In this document: positions 11,518-22,708 of the stretch, piece by piece
Layout of the letters: each line of letters begins with the position of its first letter
Numbering within the stretch: the first letter of the stretch is position 1
Source: Amborella trichopoda
Lineage: Eukaryota > Streptophyta > Magnoliopsida > Amborellales > Amborellaceae
Direction: 5' to 3'
NCBI RefSeq assembly: GCF_000471905.2
Contig: NW_006499364.1
Location: 7,227,335 to 7,291,334, forward strand
Length of the DNA stretch: 64,000 nucleotides
Translations under genes and position numbers: made by a program
Notes under the pieces: generated by a model
Database searches by the model: none
Told to the model about the DNA's origin: nothing
The model's input: only the letters and a program-made list of their open reading frames with translations

Positions 11518-12526
11518 GGAAAATTGCTTAAAAGCCCTACCTACGTTCTAAGCACTTTACCCCAACCTAACTTTCTTTTTAGCATCTTATTCCCCAAAAA
11601 CCATGTTTCCTAGCAAATACCCCCAGTAGAAAAAATTTATTTATTTTAACGAAAATACATCATTTTCGCTGGAGAGGGCGGTCCAACGTTTCATTGGCGG
11701 TCTGCGTTTTATTGTGGCGGTCCGGGGATTATGCTACTAGAGAGATGGGTAATACGGCGTTGTGTTTCATTGTGACAGTCCAGCGTTTCATTGTGGTGGT
11801 CCGGCATTTCTTTGTCGTGGTTCATAGGTAATACCGTATTTTAATACTGTATTTTTAAATAAATATTTGGTGGGCAGTCAGGCGTGGGCGGTTCGGCATT
11901 CGATATTTGAAGGGCGGTTCGGCGTTCGGCATTTTGAAGGGAATTTTGAAGGGGTAGTCAGGCATTTTGAAGGGCAGTTCAGCGTTTAGCATTATGAAGG
12001 GGTGGTCAGGCATTTTGAAGGGGTGGTCCGACATTTTGAAGTGGCAGTCCGGCGTTTTGAAGTGGCAGTCCAGCGTTTTGAAGTGGCATTCCAGGCGGTT
12101 CAACGGTCCTCCATTTTGAAGGGGCAGTCTGACGTTTTGAACATTTGAAGGGGCAGTCCGACGTTTTGAAAGGCGGTTTGACGTTCGGCATTTTGAAGGG
12201 GCAGTCTGGCGTTTTGAAGGTTTGAAGGGGCAGTCCGACGTTTTGAAAGGCGGTTTGGTGTTTGGCATTTTGAAGGGGTTTGGCATTTTGAAGGGGCAAT
12301 CCGGTCCGGTGTTTCCTTGTATTGGGATGCGAAAATTATTTGTTATGTATGAGAATGGTATTTTCGTAAAAAAAAAAATGAAGATATTTTTGTCAAAAAA
12401 AATGAACTTTTGGTATTGAGGTATTGACTAAGAAACATTGTTTTCATCGGAAGAAGTTGCTGGGAAAAGTTACTTCGGGGTTAAATGCAAGTTCATTTTT
12501 TGGGGTTTTTAAAAATATTCCGTTGT
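11518..12526. mobile_element. Long-TIR element enclosing a minisatellite
   Basis: About 110 bp at the left (11518-11640, starting gggaaaattgcttaaaagcc) is similar to the inverse of 12415-12526, whose reverse complement starts ggaatatttttaaaaacccc. Both arms share, inverted, a block like aggaaacatggttttt and a ggggtaaagtgc-like block. Nearly everything between them is a 21-bp minisatellite. No transposase is present. The type resembles the 767-2667 element (long TIR, gggaaa- start), so a Mutator-like origin is plausible but not shown. Confidence 0.55.
11670..12310. repeat. 21-bp minisatellite
   Basis: Tandem units of about 21 bp built on ttttgaagtggcagtccggc and its variants (gaaggggcagtcc, gaaggggtggtcc, gaaaggcggttt). 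They are preceded at 11680-11840 by a cousin unit, gtttcattgtggcggtccgg. Because 21 is a multiple of 3, all three antisense frames stay partly open, giving apparent proteins of 143 and 97 residues with a PFKxxxx heptad. I regard these as by-products. Confidence 0.85.
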
Positions 12527-12726
12527 TGACATCTGAAAAAAAAAAGAAAAAAAGAGAAAACTAGGTCAAAGTCAAGACGCGTCATTAAAATCTATGCTTG
12601 AAAAATGAAAAAGGAAAAAAAAAGGAAAAAAACTAAATCAAAGTCAAGACACATCATCGTCTGCCATTGAGGAATCTTCTCCACCAAAGAGTTGCCGCAC
12701 CTCCGCGCCGGAGGAACTTTTTCGGG

Positions 12727-13167
12727 TCACTTCTTTGCCGTAATCCCCTTTCCCGGTGACCCTTTCTCTTGTGGGGAGAGCGTCCAGACTCGACGTGCTG
12801 GCCTCGAATACTTACTCCTCAGCCAGCCCCTCGGCTTTTGCACCTGCACTTCATCGGCAACAGCATGGGTTCGCCGGAACTTTCGGCTGCTTTCAGAGAG
12901 GGAATAGTACCTTGTTGTTGTGTTGTTTCTCTCTCTAGCTCTTCTTCCTTGTATTGACAGAGCTGCGCCCATTTCTTCATTGAAGAACTTCAGGACATTC
13001 TCCTCATCCACTCGCTTCACTCTTTTTCTCTCCTTCATCCTCTCTTTCTCCCTCCTCTTCCACTCCTCCTCCACATGAACCTCCAGGTACTCATACCCGT
13101 TTTTCAGAGCCCATGTTACCATACTCTTGTAGTCACACATGCTCAGATGGATCTGGTTGAAGTTCAA
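12727..13167 (-). pseudogene. Possible gene fragment encoding a charged helical protein
   Basis: This is a 146-codon minus-strand frame. Its first half (13167 to about 12960) is gene-like: MCDYKSMVTWALKNGYEYL, then a lysine/glutamate/arginine-rich run (KRREKERMKERKRVKR) likely to be a charged alpha helix, then a DEENVLKFFNEEMGAA segment. The second half is arginine/serine-rich and looks like non-coding sequence read through. A possible splice donor, CAAG/GTACTATT on the minus strand, lies near 12915-12905. Composition is more GC-rich than the neighbours. I do not recognise the family. It may be a captured exon, a decayed gene, or chance. Confidence 0.3.
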
Positions 13168-13689
13168 TTGATGGCGTCACTGTGATTAGGTATTCTCTCT
13201 CTAGAATCAGCAAAAAGAATAGAAGATAATGTATCAGTAATTGTTTGTGACGAGAGTGAGACACATCGCTCGGTTTAACCGTTCTGGTTCGATTTGATTT
13301 TGCAAACACTACAAATAGGGCTGTGTGATATCTTCGTAATTTCCAATAGAGAATGACTCGGACTCTCTCTCTACAATCACAGCTATAGAGAACCCCAAAT
13401 AAAGGTTCTCCTTTGACAATTTATTTTTCAAAAATGACCTAATCTTAATAAATGGCCTCAAACGTCGTCCATACGTCATTTTTCCAAAAAATTTGGTAGC
13501 CACTTTAATTTTGCATATGTCAACCTTTTTTTTTCAATTGTGTTGATTGTTGGGATTGTATGACACCCACTATACCGAGCCGCCCCCATATTTAGATTTT
13601 GTTTATTTATTTATTTTTACGCCTATGTTCTCAAAACAAATGACAGTTTCGACGAGTCCATGTAGAAATGAGGAGACTATTAAAAATCT

Positions 13690-13960
13690 ATTTTTGAGAT
13701 AGATTTTCGGACCCAATTTTTAAGGACATATAATCTCTATCATAGAGATAATGAATATAAAAAATCAAATCTATTTTTTAAAATAAAAATAATAATTTTT
13801 TGAAGAAATAATTTTGACCGTTAGTTTCAATTGTTTTAGATGGACCACCTATTTACATCTATCTATAAGATGGATGCTTTATACTTTGGGACCACATATT
13901 GTAGAAATGTGGTGCAGCCCACATGAAACAATTTGCCGAAAACAAAACCGCACATAATTT
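13690..13960. repeat. Dispersed AT-rich repeat family B, copy 2
   Basis: Motifs match 2690-2960: tttttaaggacatataatct, 'atagagataatgaatat', an A-rich centre, 'tttacatctatctataagat', ggtgcagcccacatgaaaca. A shorter second piece with gattggagct and gaaaatatc follows to about 14200. Boundaries are not defined. Confidence 0.4.
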
Positions 13961-14369
13961 TTTTTTTTTTTCAAAAAGATTGGAGCTATAGAATATGGAC
14001 CCTATGAAACCCAGTTATTCCTTATTATGAATAAGAAACACTTTTTAAAATTAGTAATGAGTGAGGGATAATTGTTTCATGGCCAAAACAAAACTGTAGA
14101 TATTTTTCTTTTCTTTTTTTTTTAAGAAAAGATTGGAGCTGTCGAATATCTCCAACGTCAAACAATGCACTATTGCCTTTAGGGAAAATATCATTTAAAA
14201 GGTTGGAATCCCTGATAAAATCAGTAGAGTGTTAAATGTTCTCAATTAACATTTGACCCCAAAGGCCCCTATAAAAAAATGATGAAGTTGTTCCTTATTA
14301 TGAATAAGAAACACTTTTCAAAATTAGCTATGAGGAGTAATTAGAGGTTATTTTGTCATTTAATAAACG

Positions 14370-14590
14370 AGCTATTTCTATCTTCTCTGGTTTTTTGGTT
14401 TAAATCTTTCTCAATCTTCTTTGGTTTCTTGGTTTAAATCTTTCTCAATCTTCTCTGGTTTCTTGGTTTAAATCTTTCTTTCAACTTATACGAGCTATCT
14501 CTATCTTCTGGTTTCTTGGTTTAAAAATCTCTATCTATCTCTTTTCTATCTTCTCTCTCTGGTTTCTTGGTTTAAATCTTTCTCTCTCTA
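14370..14590. repeat. ~36-bp CT-rich tandem repeat
   Basis: Units of tttctcaatcttctctggtt plus tcttggtttaaatc repeat four to five times immediately before the second large duplicated block. Confidence 0.7.
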
Positions 14591-14679
14591 CATATTTATA
14601 TCTCTCTTTATATTTTCTTGGAACATAAGTTTGGTGGGTGAGTTCTCTATCCTCTCTCTCTTATCTGCTTTATTGGTCT

Positions 14680-16921
14680 CTAAAATCTCCCTCTACATAT
14701 TTATCTCTCTCTTTCTCCCTATTTTCTTGAAGCGTACGTTTGGTGGGTGAGTAATCTCTGCATATTTATCTCTTTCTTTCTTCATATTTTGTTTGAGCAT
14801 AAGTTGGGTGGATGAGGTGAGGTTGCGCAGGGTTATATTTATCTCTTTGCACATGCACATCATAAGTTGCATAAGTTTGGTGGCTAGGTTTAATGGTTAA
14901 TAGTTGCTACTTTAAAATTGGAGAATGCAAGGTTTAATGGTTAATGGTTGCTCCTTTAGAATTGGAGAATGCGATGAGATATGCTCTATCTCTCTCTCTT
15001 GATCTGTTAGACCGGTTAGCTCTTTGCACATGCACATTTTCTTGAAGCATAAGTTGCATAAGTTTGGTAGGTAGGTTTAATGGTTAATAGTTGTTGCTTT
15101 AGAATTGGAGAATGCAAGGTGTAATGGTTAATGGTTGTTGCTTTAGAATTGGAGAATGCGATGAGGTACGCTCTATCTCTCTCTCTTGTTATGTTAAACC
15201 AGTTTGTTGTTTTATTAAACCAGTTATCAACAAACTCGTGCTAATGGTTGTAAAATATTTGTTTCTAATGGTTGTAAAAACTTTTTTTGGGTGATTTTGA
15301 AATGGTTTCTCTTCTTTAATGTGGGGTTCATTTAATTTTTTTTTCTATTATGCATATCTTTCATTCTTTGGTAACTTGATTATAATTTACAGAGATTTAT
15401 GTTGGGTTTTAAGAGATGCCCTGGCAATTACCATGATGTTTTATGAGAGATAGAGAGAGAGTTAGAGAGATTGTTTCAAATAAATTGTTTTATGAGAGAT
15501 AAAAAGAGAGTTAGAGAGATTGTTTCAATTTGATAGAGAGAGAGTACTCACAAGAGAATAAAGATTTTGAGAAAGAGAAAGTACGCACAAACAAGAGAGA
15601 ATGAGACATTTCAGGAGATATGAGAGATTTTCATGAAAGTTTTGAGAAATTGAAGGGTAGACAAAAAGAGATAAAAAATACGCACTTATTTTTGGCTTTC
15701 AAATTTAAGAGATAGATTTTACTTTCAAAATTTAAGATAAATATATACTAATTTATAAAATAAATCTATTATATTATAATACACACTTATTTATTAATCC
15801 AAAAAATATGCACCTATTTTAGGATTTTTAAGGTTTAAGAGAGATTGTATTTTAAAATTTTAAAATAGATATATATTAATCCATAAAATCAATCCATTAT
15901 TAATTTATTGCTTCCTATTATGCATAAAATCTATGCATGCAAGTCTCACGTGGATCTCAACCAAGATTTGGATGTTTTCTATGTTGACCTACTATTTTTC
16001 TATCATCAAATGACCCTTTTTTTCTCTTTTGAGTCTATCCATTCCTATAATTGCTATCTACAAATCTTCCCAAATCACTATTTAGGAAACTTTATCTCCT
16101 TTTATTCTTTCCTAAACAACTAGCAAATATGTTTCTCTTTATTCTCTCCTAAACAACCAGCAAATATGTTTCTCTTTATTCTTCACGTCTCAATAAACTC
16201 ATCTCCCTCTCAAGTCTCACCTATATATCACATATTCGCTTATAGCCTCTAAGCTATCGTGGTGCTCTTCTTCATATATTGGAGGTGAGTCTCTTAGACT
16301 CGTTTCTTCTTCTTTTCTGCTAAATGTTATAAATAGTGATTACGTTTAAATTTGTTTTTGCATCATATTGTTCGCCAAGCACTTTTCATATATTATTAGA
16401 ATATTGATTGATTTTTTTTAGTCTTTTTAATTGTTATGGTTGGGTGTTTCCATTGATAGGTTTTAGGTTCATCATATTTTGTTAATAATAGGGATTAAAA
16501 ATTAGTGAAAGGTTATTTGATGGAAAAAGATTGAACAAGCTATAGAAGAGAAGAAGTGTGCATGGTTGGTCTTGCAACATAGACATCATGGAAGCATATA
16601 GACATCGTGGTAGCAGTACCGGCAGAAAATTTGAGAAATAATTTTTTTTTTCTTAAAAAATAATACAAATCAACAAATATGTAAAGATCATCAGAATTAA
16701 CAATAAAGGAAAGTTAGGAATATTATATGCATACATGAAGTACACTAATAACATTAATAAAAATTATCAACATTACGGAAAAAAAAACTTTATTACTATT
16801 TAGATAACATTATTTTAGAGTTTAAGAATTTAATTTAAATATATCATATTATAATTACTATAAACCAGAATTTTAATGTAAAAAACAAGAATTATTTATT
16901 CTCTTATGTTTCATTTGTCGC
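14680..16921. repeat. Large duplicated block, copy 2
   Basis: Direct-orientation partner of 8310-10715, shorter because it lacks the 322-bp MITE and has fewer GA-rich units. It ends at the same tgtttcatttgtcg motif, after which the two flanks diverge. A ggtttaatggttaatggttg segment is itself repeated two or three times near 14890, 14935 and 15075. 16922-17770 beyond it is AT-rich with nothing recognised. Confidence 0.75.
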
Positions 16922-17779
16922 CGTGTTTTATTTTCAAGTCGACATAAAAGTAAAAAGGAAAAAACAAATAATGTCCCTTCCACAAAAATTACTTTGTTGG
17001 ATTTTAAATGACTACTTTTATTTATTTCCCTTCGTAATTTAGAAATCACAATTTTTCTTCTAAAATACATTACTTAGTGTGTTTCATCACTATTTCTAAA
17101 TTTTAAGAATTTATAATTGAAAGTACAAATTGTAATGCTTTAAAAGCATTCAATTACTACTTTTCATAAAAAATTTTAAAATTATGCCCATTGTTTTATG
17201 TGACCCAACCCACTTATATGGTATACGTGACTCCTGGTCTCGGCCATCAAATCTGAGTAGATAGTTGAGATGGTTGAGTCACACAAGTCACAAGTTAGCA
17301 TTTAACAGTCTGATCAGCTCATAGTGTTTTATTTTTTATTTTTATTTTTTAAATAATTTCGAAACAAAATTTGGGACATTCATAGACATGATAAAAATAT
17401 TAAAAAAAAAGCATTTTCGCTAAGAAAAATTGTCAAAATATCTCTGAAAATTATAGGAGCATTTTGGCCATTTAGTTTTATATAAAATATTTCATCATTC
17501 ATTTTTTTTTTATAATTTTATTGAGATTTTTTTTAAAAATAAAAGCTTTAGGTTCATTTAAACCCACAAGAACTTATTTTAGAAAGAAAGAAACCTCACA
17601 ACAATTAGATTTTATAATTTTATTTCTCATACGGAAAATAGATCCAAACATTACCCATATTTTGTTTTGGAGTTTTTTAATCCTATTGGATGGTGTTTTT
17701 GAATATTTTAGCATCAGAAAACATCACAATGCAAAACTTTATTTTTTAAATTGTTTGTTTTATTTTGAGATGTCTCCTT

Positions 17780-18330
17780 TTTTGGATCTCAGATATAACC
17801 CAAATCCAAATGACAAAAAATACATTAGATGCAATTATTTTGAAAAAGATACAAAATGGGGCAGAAACTGGTTTAAAAAACATCATTAAGGGAGATATTG
17901 GCCCTTGTAAAAATATTTCTAAAGCTATCAGAGAGGAGATAAACCCTTGCCATTTGAATATATCTATTTTTGCTTCTTTTAGAAGAAGTAAACTGGGTTG
18001 GAAGTGGTCATAACGCGAAACCAAACGATAAAAGTTGTATAAGGCATACTTTTTATGAAAAAGATATCAATGAGGGTATTAACCGATTCAAGAAATACCT
18101 TTCAAGTATTAAAAGGAATGTCGCTTATTGTGAAGCTATTCGGGATGAGATTAAACAAATTATGAATTTAAAAGAACTAGAAAATGATGAAAATGAGCCT
18201 TGCTCTATGGAAATATACTCTCCAGGTTATTCTAGAAGTAGTGATCCAGGTTGGAAGTATGGTTATAACCCGAATCCGAATGACAAAATCGTATTAAATG
18301 TAATTATTGTGGAAGTAAATTTTTTACAAA
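17780..18330 (+). pseudogene. Three tandem BED-type zinc fingers, decayed (hAT transposase relative)
   Basis: Three successive segments follow the BED finger layout 'D-P-W-K-Y ... C-x2-C ... RFK-H-L ... PC-x-E-R-E-E-I'. Finger 1 (about 17780-17955) reads LRYNPNPNDKKYIRCNY, then WFKKHH, then GDIGPCK and AIREEI. Finger 2 (about 17986-18175) reads LGWKWS, INRFKKYL, KRNVAYCE, AIRDEIKQ. Finger 3 (about 18239-18325) reads SDPGWKYGYNPNPND and, after a one-base frameshift, CNYCGS, where the first Cys pair is intact. The second cysteine of the first pair is lost in fingers 1 and 2. Stops and frame changes separate the segments, so no continuous protein is possible. No hAT catalytic domain was found. 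BED fingers also occur in some plant NLR proteins, but no NLR motif is near. Confidence 0.7.
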
Positions 18331-18918
18331 ATTTCCAAGTTCCACATAAGAATTTTGGATTTTAAAATATATTATTAGTTGTTTATTCTTTTGATTATTT
18401 TTTTATTCTTCTCATTAATAAGAATAGCCTACGATATAATAGTTAAACCTTACATATAGTTTCAAATTAATTAAATTATTGTATTTTTTTTTTTATAAGA
18501 TTGTGGTTTCATGATAATAATTCTCTCAACAGAACATATATGTTTTTTCTCTCTCTGAAACTCCCACACCCTATAATCTCTCAAAGATCCTTATCTCTAT
18601 CTAACCTCTCTTAATCTTTAAAAAAATCTTTATTTTAAGAAATTTGACAATGTTGATGGTGGAAGTGATGGAAGTGATGTGAGTTTCTTTATCAAAAACT
18701 TTGATAGGATAGGGATGATAAGGTTTAATCTCAGCAAGACAGAGATGGAGGTAGATCGTAGTGCAGAAAGAAGATAGATAGAGATATAGTAAACGTTTTT
18801 GTTACTAATTTAAATTTAAATAATTAATGTCTTTTTTTTTTGCCTTATTATTTTTTTTATATATTTTTGTATTGAAAAAATATTATTTTTTTATATTTGA
18901 TGGTCAATACTTTTTATG

Positions 18919-18960
18919 ACGTGTAACGCACGTGCTTCTTACTATATTATCTATACTACA
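18919..18960 (+). other. Helitron-like hairpin and adjoining 5'-type terminus
   Basis: An acgtg-taacg-cacgt hairpin (18919-18933) is followed nine bases later by CTAT. Starting at 18950 after an A is TCTATACTACATTATTAAGC, a sequence typical of Helitron 5' ends. CTAT is not the canonical CTRR, so the first end is weak. Confidence 0.35.
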
Positions 18961-19418
18961 TTATTAAGCCAATGTTAAGGGGTGGACACGTCTATAAGAA
19001 AGGAACCTAATCCCATAGAGAGTGTAGGACATATTACCTCATCTTTATATAGAGAGAGAGATGCATACCCTATCTTTAGATAGAGAGAGAGAGAGATGCA
19101 AACCCTCTTTAGAGAGAGAGGGAGATGTGGATGAAAGGCGTGAAAGAGATATATAAAGAGAAAATCAAGGAATAAGAGAGTTTGAAATAGAGTAAGATTT
19201 TTAGAAGGATTCCAAAAAAAAAACCTTTCAATTTTTTTGAAAGATTTAATATTAAACAATGCATATTCTTTATTGTTATGCGTAAAAGCTCTAAACCCGA
19301 CGGGTTGAATTTTGACAAATAAAGTACGAGAAAAAAAAATCGACAAAAACAAGCAACAAAAATAAGCAAGAGAGAAATAACAGAAAAAAAAGAAAAAGCA
19401 ACACCCACGTATATCCAA

Positions 19419-19766
19419 CCTTAACATATCAAACAAATAACAGTTTTATTTCTTTATGATTTAAATTATGAAAATAACAATTATTTTATTTGAAATGCTC
19501 ATGCTTCTAATATTTATTAGTTAATACTTTATTAATTATTGACTAATTAATTATTTACCATCATCCAATGTTTGAAAAATATGTTGTCTTGACCCAAAAT
19601 AAATAAACAATGACATGAGCACTTCATTTAAATACTTTTTTTTTTTTACTTCTTTTATTATGCCTATCCTTTATGTTTATACTTAAAGTTTGTCAACAAT
19701 TTCTTTTACCTTATGGATGTGTTTGTTATTTATTATATCTCCTTACATTTTATACGTGCAACTCAC
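19419..19766. repeat. Direct repeat ~350 bp, copy 1
   Basis: Matches 24192-24543 over 'atttgaaatgctcat', 'catccaatgtttgaaaaata', tgttgtctt, 'ttatacgtgca'. It flanks the nested LTR element on the left, as its partner does on the right. Confidence 0.75.
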
Positions 19767-20072
19767 AATGAGGGAGAAAAGAAAGAGAGCTCACGTGGGG
19801 GAAAAGGGCGAGATACATAAATCTTAAATTTTTAGAAATTGTCAATATATATAATATATAAAATATATAACAATTGAGAGATTTTGGGAGATGAGGGTAG
19901 AAAAATATATTTTAAAAGAAGTTCAAGGGGGAGAAGATATGGAGCTGAGGAGAGAGAGAGAGAAAGAGAAGAAAGAAGGGGCTCAATGAGAGCTTGAGAG
20001 GAGAGGAGGGAGATCTCATACAAAGAGAGAGGGTGTGGGAGAGGAGAAGAAAGATGGGGCGCATGAGTGTGA

Positions 20073-20442
20073 TGTTAGAAATCGTGAGAGCATACATCTA
20101 TGGAGAATGGAGAGAGAAGAGGAGAGAACGCAACATTTACGTATTTCAGGCCGAAGCCTTATGTCCATGGATCCAACGCCCCAACCAGCTATATATTCAA
20201 TATTACATCAATAAATACCTTTATATAAATAGGATGTTCACACAATTATAGGAGATAAATATGACATGATTCTTGGATATATAGGTAAATAGTAACAACC
20301 TTATCATCAAATTAACTTGATGACTAAGTATTTGACTTGATCTCTTCTTATCTTCTAGACACCTAATCTTATCAAGAGATATATACTCATACATCCATAA
20401 TGATATTTATCAATATGAACCCGAGATATCCATATCCCAACA
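20073..20442 (-). mobile_element. 3' LTR of minus-strand non-autonomous retrotransposon
   Basis: In plus orientation it starts TGTTAG and ends CCCAACA, 370 bp. It matches 23275-23641 throughout, for example around 'gatgttcacacaattat' and 'tatactcatacatc'. On its inner side is a polypurine tract. The flank before it (20068-20072, tgtga) only weakly resembles the flank after the other LTR (tggaa), so a target duplication is not established. Confidence 0.85.
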
Positions 20443-20454
20443 CTCCCCCTCAAA
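20443..20454 (-). other. Polypurine tract
   Basis: The minus-strand sequence tttgagggggag directly abuts the 3' LTR, which is the expected plus-strand priming site. It fixes the element's orientation as minus. Confidence 0.8.
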
Positions 20455-20647
20455 CTCAATATGGTTAGACACAAACAGCTGGAGTTTAAACAGTAGTAAG
20501 TTGCTTAAAGAAATGGTTCGATCTTCAAGTCTTCAGGTGCAAGGCATGATCGATAGAAGTAATGGTCTCCATGCTCAGATTGCTTGAACAACAAGCAGCA
20601 GATCTAAAAAACAGTCGGCCTCATTAGAGATCTCAGTCATATTTGGG

Positions 20648-21125
20648 ATCGAGTAACAAAAAACTCGATCAATAGATAAGATAAAATAACCGAAAGAAAT
20701 TCGATCTTCTCACAAGATGGAGTAATGAAAAACTCAATCATCCAACAGGATTGAGTAACGAAACACTAAATCATCATTCAACAGGATTGAGTAACGAAAC
20801 ACTCAATCATAGAAACATAGGCATCTGAAGAGAATAGGATCGAGTAAACTCGATCATCACACAGGATGGAGTAATGGAAAACTTCATCATCAAATATGAT
20901 CAAGTAACAGAAAACTTGATGTCAACCAGGATTGAGAAATTTGATCATCGCCCAAGATCGAGTAAACTCAATCATCACATAGGATAGAAAACTCCATCAT
21001 CAAACGGGATCACGTAATGGAAAACATGATCTTCAACCAGGATAGAGAAATTCAATCATTAAACGGGATCATATAACGGAAACATGATCATCAACTAGGA
21101 TCGAGAAATCGATCATCAAATAGGA
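20648..21125. repeat. Array of about a dozen short hairpin units
   Basis: Units of roughly 35 bp carry an inverted pair: gatcgagtaa, a few A-rich bases, then actcgatc, with a catcaaacagg-type spacer. Examples start near 20653, 20750, 20784, 20840, 20895 and 20960. Variants change both arms together (gattgagtaa with actcaatc; gatggagtaa with acttcatc; gatcaagtaa with acttgat), so pairing is often kept. It sits just upstream (minus sense) of the PPT. I see no adjacent cas-like genes, and the spacers are near-identical, so this is not CRISPR. Confidence 0.75.
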
Positions 21126-21789
21126 GACACTTAGAAGAGTCAACATAAATCAAGTGGCAACGAACACTAAAGATTGGTGTCACTACAACAATGGTGTGAC
21201 AAAGTGCTCTGCTACATGGCGAGGTGCTAGAAGCAAAAATGCATGAATACCGGTATGAACTGATGTTCTTATCCACATATTAGAAATGTTGACTTCATCT
21301 CTACTCATCTTATCTCCATATCTCCTATACTCTTCCCCTCAAGTTGGGTATTGCAAAATATCAAAAGAAATGACAATGAAATTGGGCTTGACAATAGTTC
21401 ACATTTTAAAAAAAATACCACTCATTTTTTTTTCTTTTCCACTTCTTCATTTTTTTTTTTTCTTTTTTTCACTCAACATTATTTCTTCACTTAAAGAGAA
21501 CTACAGTTGCACACACACTCTCTCTCTCTACAATGGAATGAAACTTAGGTGCAATGCAAAAAATGATTCCTGCCTTCGCGCTTAGTCTTCCGGCCGACAC
21601 GGGTTGACGCACGGAGACTAACACGGATTGAGGCACCACGATTAGCGACTCCATGAGAAAGTGTTGACATCTGCAGCCTAATGGCGTCCAGTTAATCGCC
21701 TCTCATCCACCAAGGACCGACTCTGAGATTGAGCTTTCGCGTCTAGCCCAACAAAAGGGCTCCTCGTTTGTACATTTGCTTCTGTTGTA

Positions 21790-22221
21790 TCCATGGCTGA
21801 TGCCCTAGGAGGAGAAGGTGGTTGTACCTTGACATCAGGATATGCAACCTTAAACCTAGCCTTGAGGCCCTCATCAACTAATCACACCTCATTTAATTGG
21901 TTGCTTAGAGACATCCATCCTACATGCGTGTTATGCATCCGAGCAAATAACTCCAACTTTCTTGTCCTTGGGCTTATTCTCTCCAGCATAGGGTACGTCG
22001 CATCTAGCTTGCACAGCTTGTTTCTCGAACTCAACAACAATGACATCTGTGTCAATGTTACTAATCACCTCTAGGTTACCCTTAATTCGAACAAGGCAAT
22101 GCTCTTTATTGTGATTTAGCCAATGTCCTGTTCTGATGATTCGCTGTAGTTGATTGATCTTTACCCATATGAGCTCTTCAATGTAACCCCAAAGCTCTAG
22201 ACATTCTAGTCCAAGTTCCAT
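21790..22221 (-). pseudogene. Captured C-terminal fragment of an MT-A70/MTA mRNA N6-adenosine methyltransferase gene
   Basis: MTA is the catalytic subunit of the plant m6A mRNA writer complex in the nucleus. On the minus strand from the ATG at 22221 the frames read [44 protein letters not shown]. After a one-base loss they continue, in the next frame, [20 protein letters not shown], then VGWMSLSNQLN, DEGLKARFKVAYP and PPSPPRASAM. This order is that of the C-terminal part of the MT-A70 domain and the tail of plant MTA. The catalytic DPPW region lies upstream in the family and is absent here. There are small deletions, a frameshift and a TGA after SNQLNEV, so it is dead. It runs in the transcription sense of the enclosing retroelement. 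A further 150-190 bases to about 21600 may still be captured tail sequence. No intron is apparent across about 140 codons. Confidence 0.88.
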
Positions 22222-22385
22222 TGATAGAGGTTTCGAAAAAACGAGGATAGATTTTTAAGAGACAATATCTATTAAACGGTAAAAGGTATTGAAATTTTCA
22301 AAACAAATCTGAGGTGTTCATACGAAGAGCATATCAAAAAACACATAAGAAAGATGAGAACACATAAGACTAATGTATCGATTGC

Positions 22386-22671
22386 TGTTAGAATTTGTGG
22401 GAACATACATCCATGGAGAATGAAGAGAAAAGAAGAGAGAACACAACATTTATGTGGTTCAGGCCGAAGCTTTGCATCCATGGATCCAAAGCCTCAACTG
22501 GCTACATCTTCACTATTTTGGATGAATGTTTACATCAATAAATACCTCTATATATAGAGGATGTTCACACAATTACATGAGATAAATATGACACAATTCT
22601 TGAAGATATAGGTAAATAGTAAGAGCCTTATCACCAAACTAACTTGATGATTAAATAATTTTGACTTGATT
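22386..22671 (-). mobile_element. Extra truncated LTR copy inside the element
   Basis: It starts TGTTAGAATTTG and follows the LTR sequence for about 286 bp, losing the last 80 bp or so at an abrupt break before ccacataagg. The element therefore has three LTR-type segments in the same orientation, suggesting a tandem or recombined element. Confidence 0.8.
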
Positions 22672-22708
22672 CCACATAAGGGAAGTGTTGAAGGTATCAC
22701 CACAAAAA

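Noticed and set aside
11855-12299. Antisense open frames of 143 and 97 codons with repeated PFK heptads
   Set aside because: The 21-bp repeat unit is a multiple of three, so frames stay open by construction; no domain, no splice context.
17521-18024. Frames overlapping the BED region on both strands
   Set aside because: The minus-strand frame is a shadow; the plus frames are pieces of the BED relic already listed.
19109-19436. Leu/Phe-rich minus-strand frames (99 and 153 codons)
   Set aside because: Antisense of GA-rich and A-rich sequence; composition alone explains the hydrophobic peptides.
20648-21125. CRISPR-like appearance of the hairpin array
   Set aside because: Eukaryotic context, spacers are not unique, units are imperfect and lie inside a retroelement; no cas genes.
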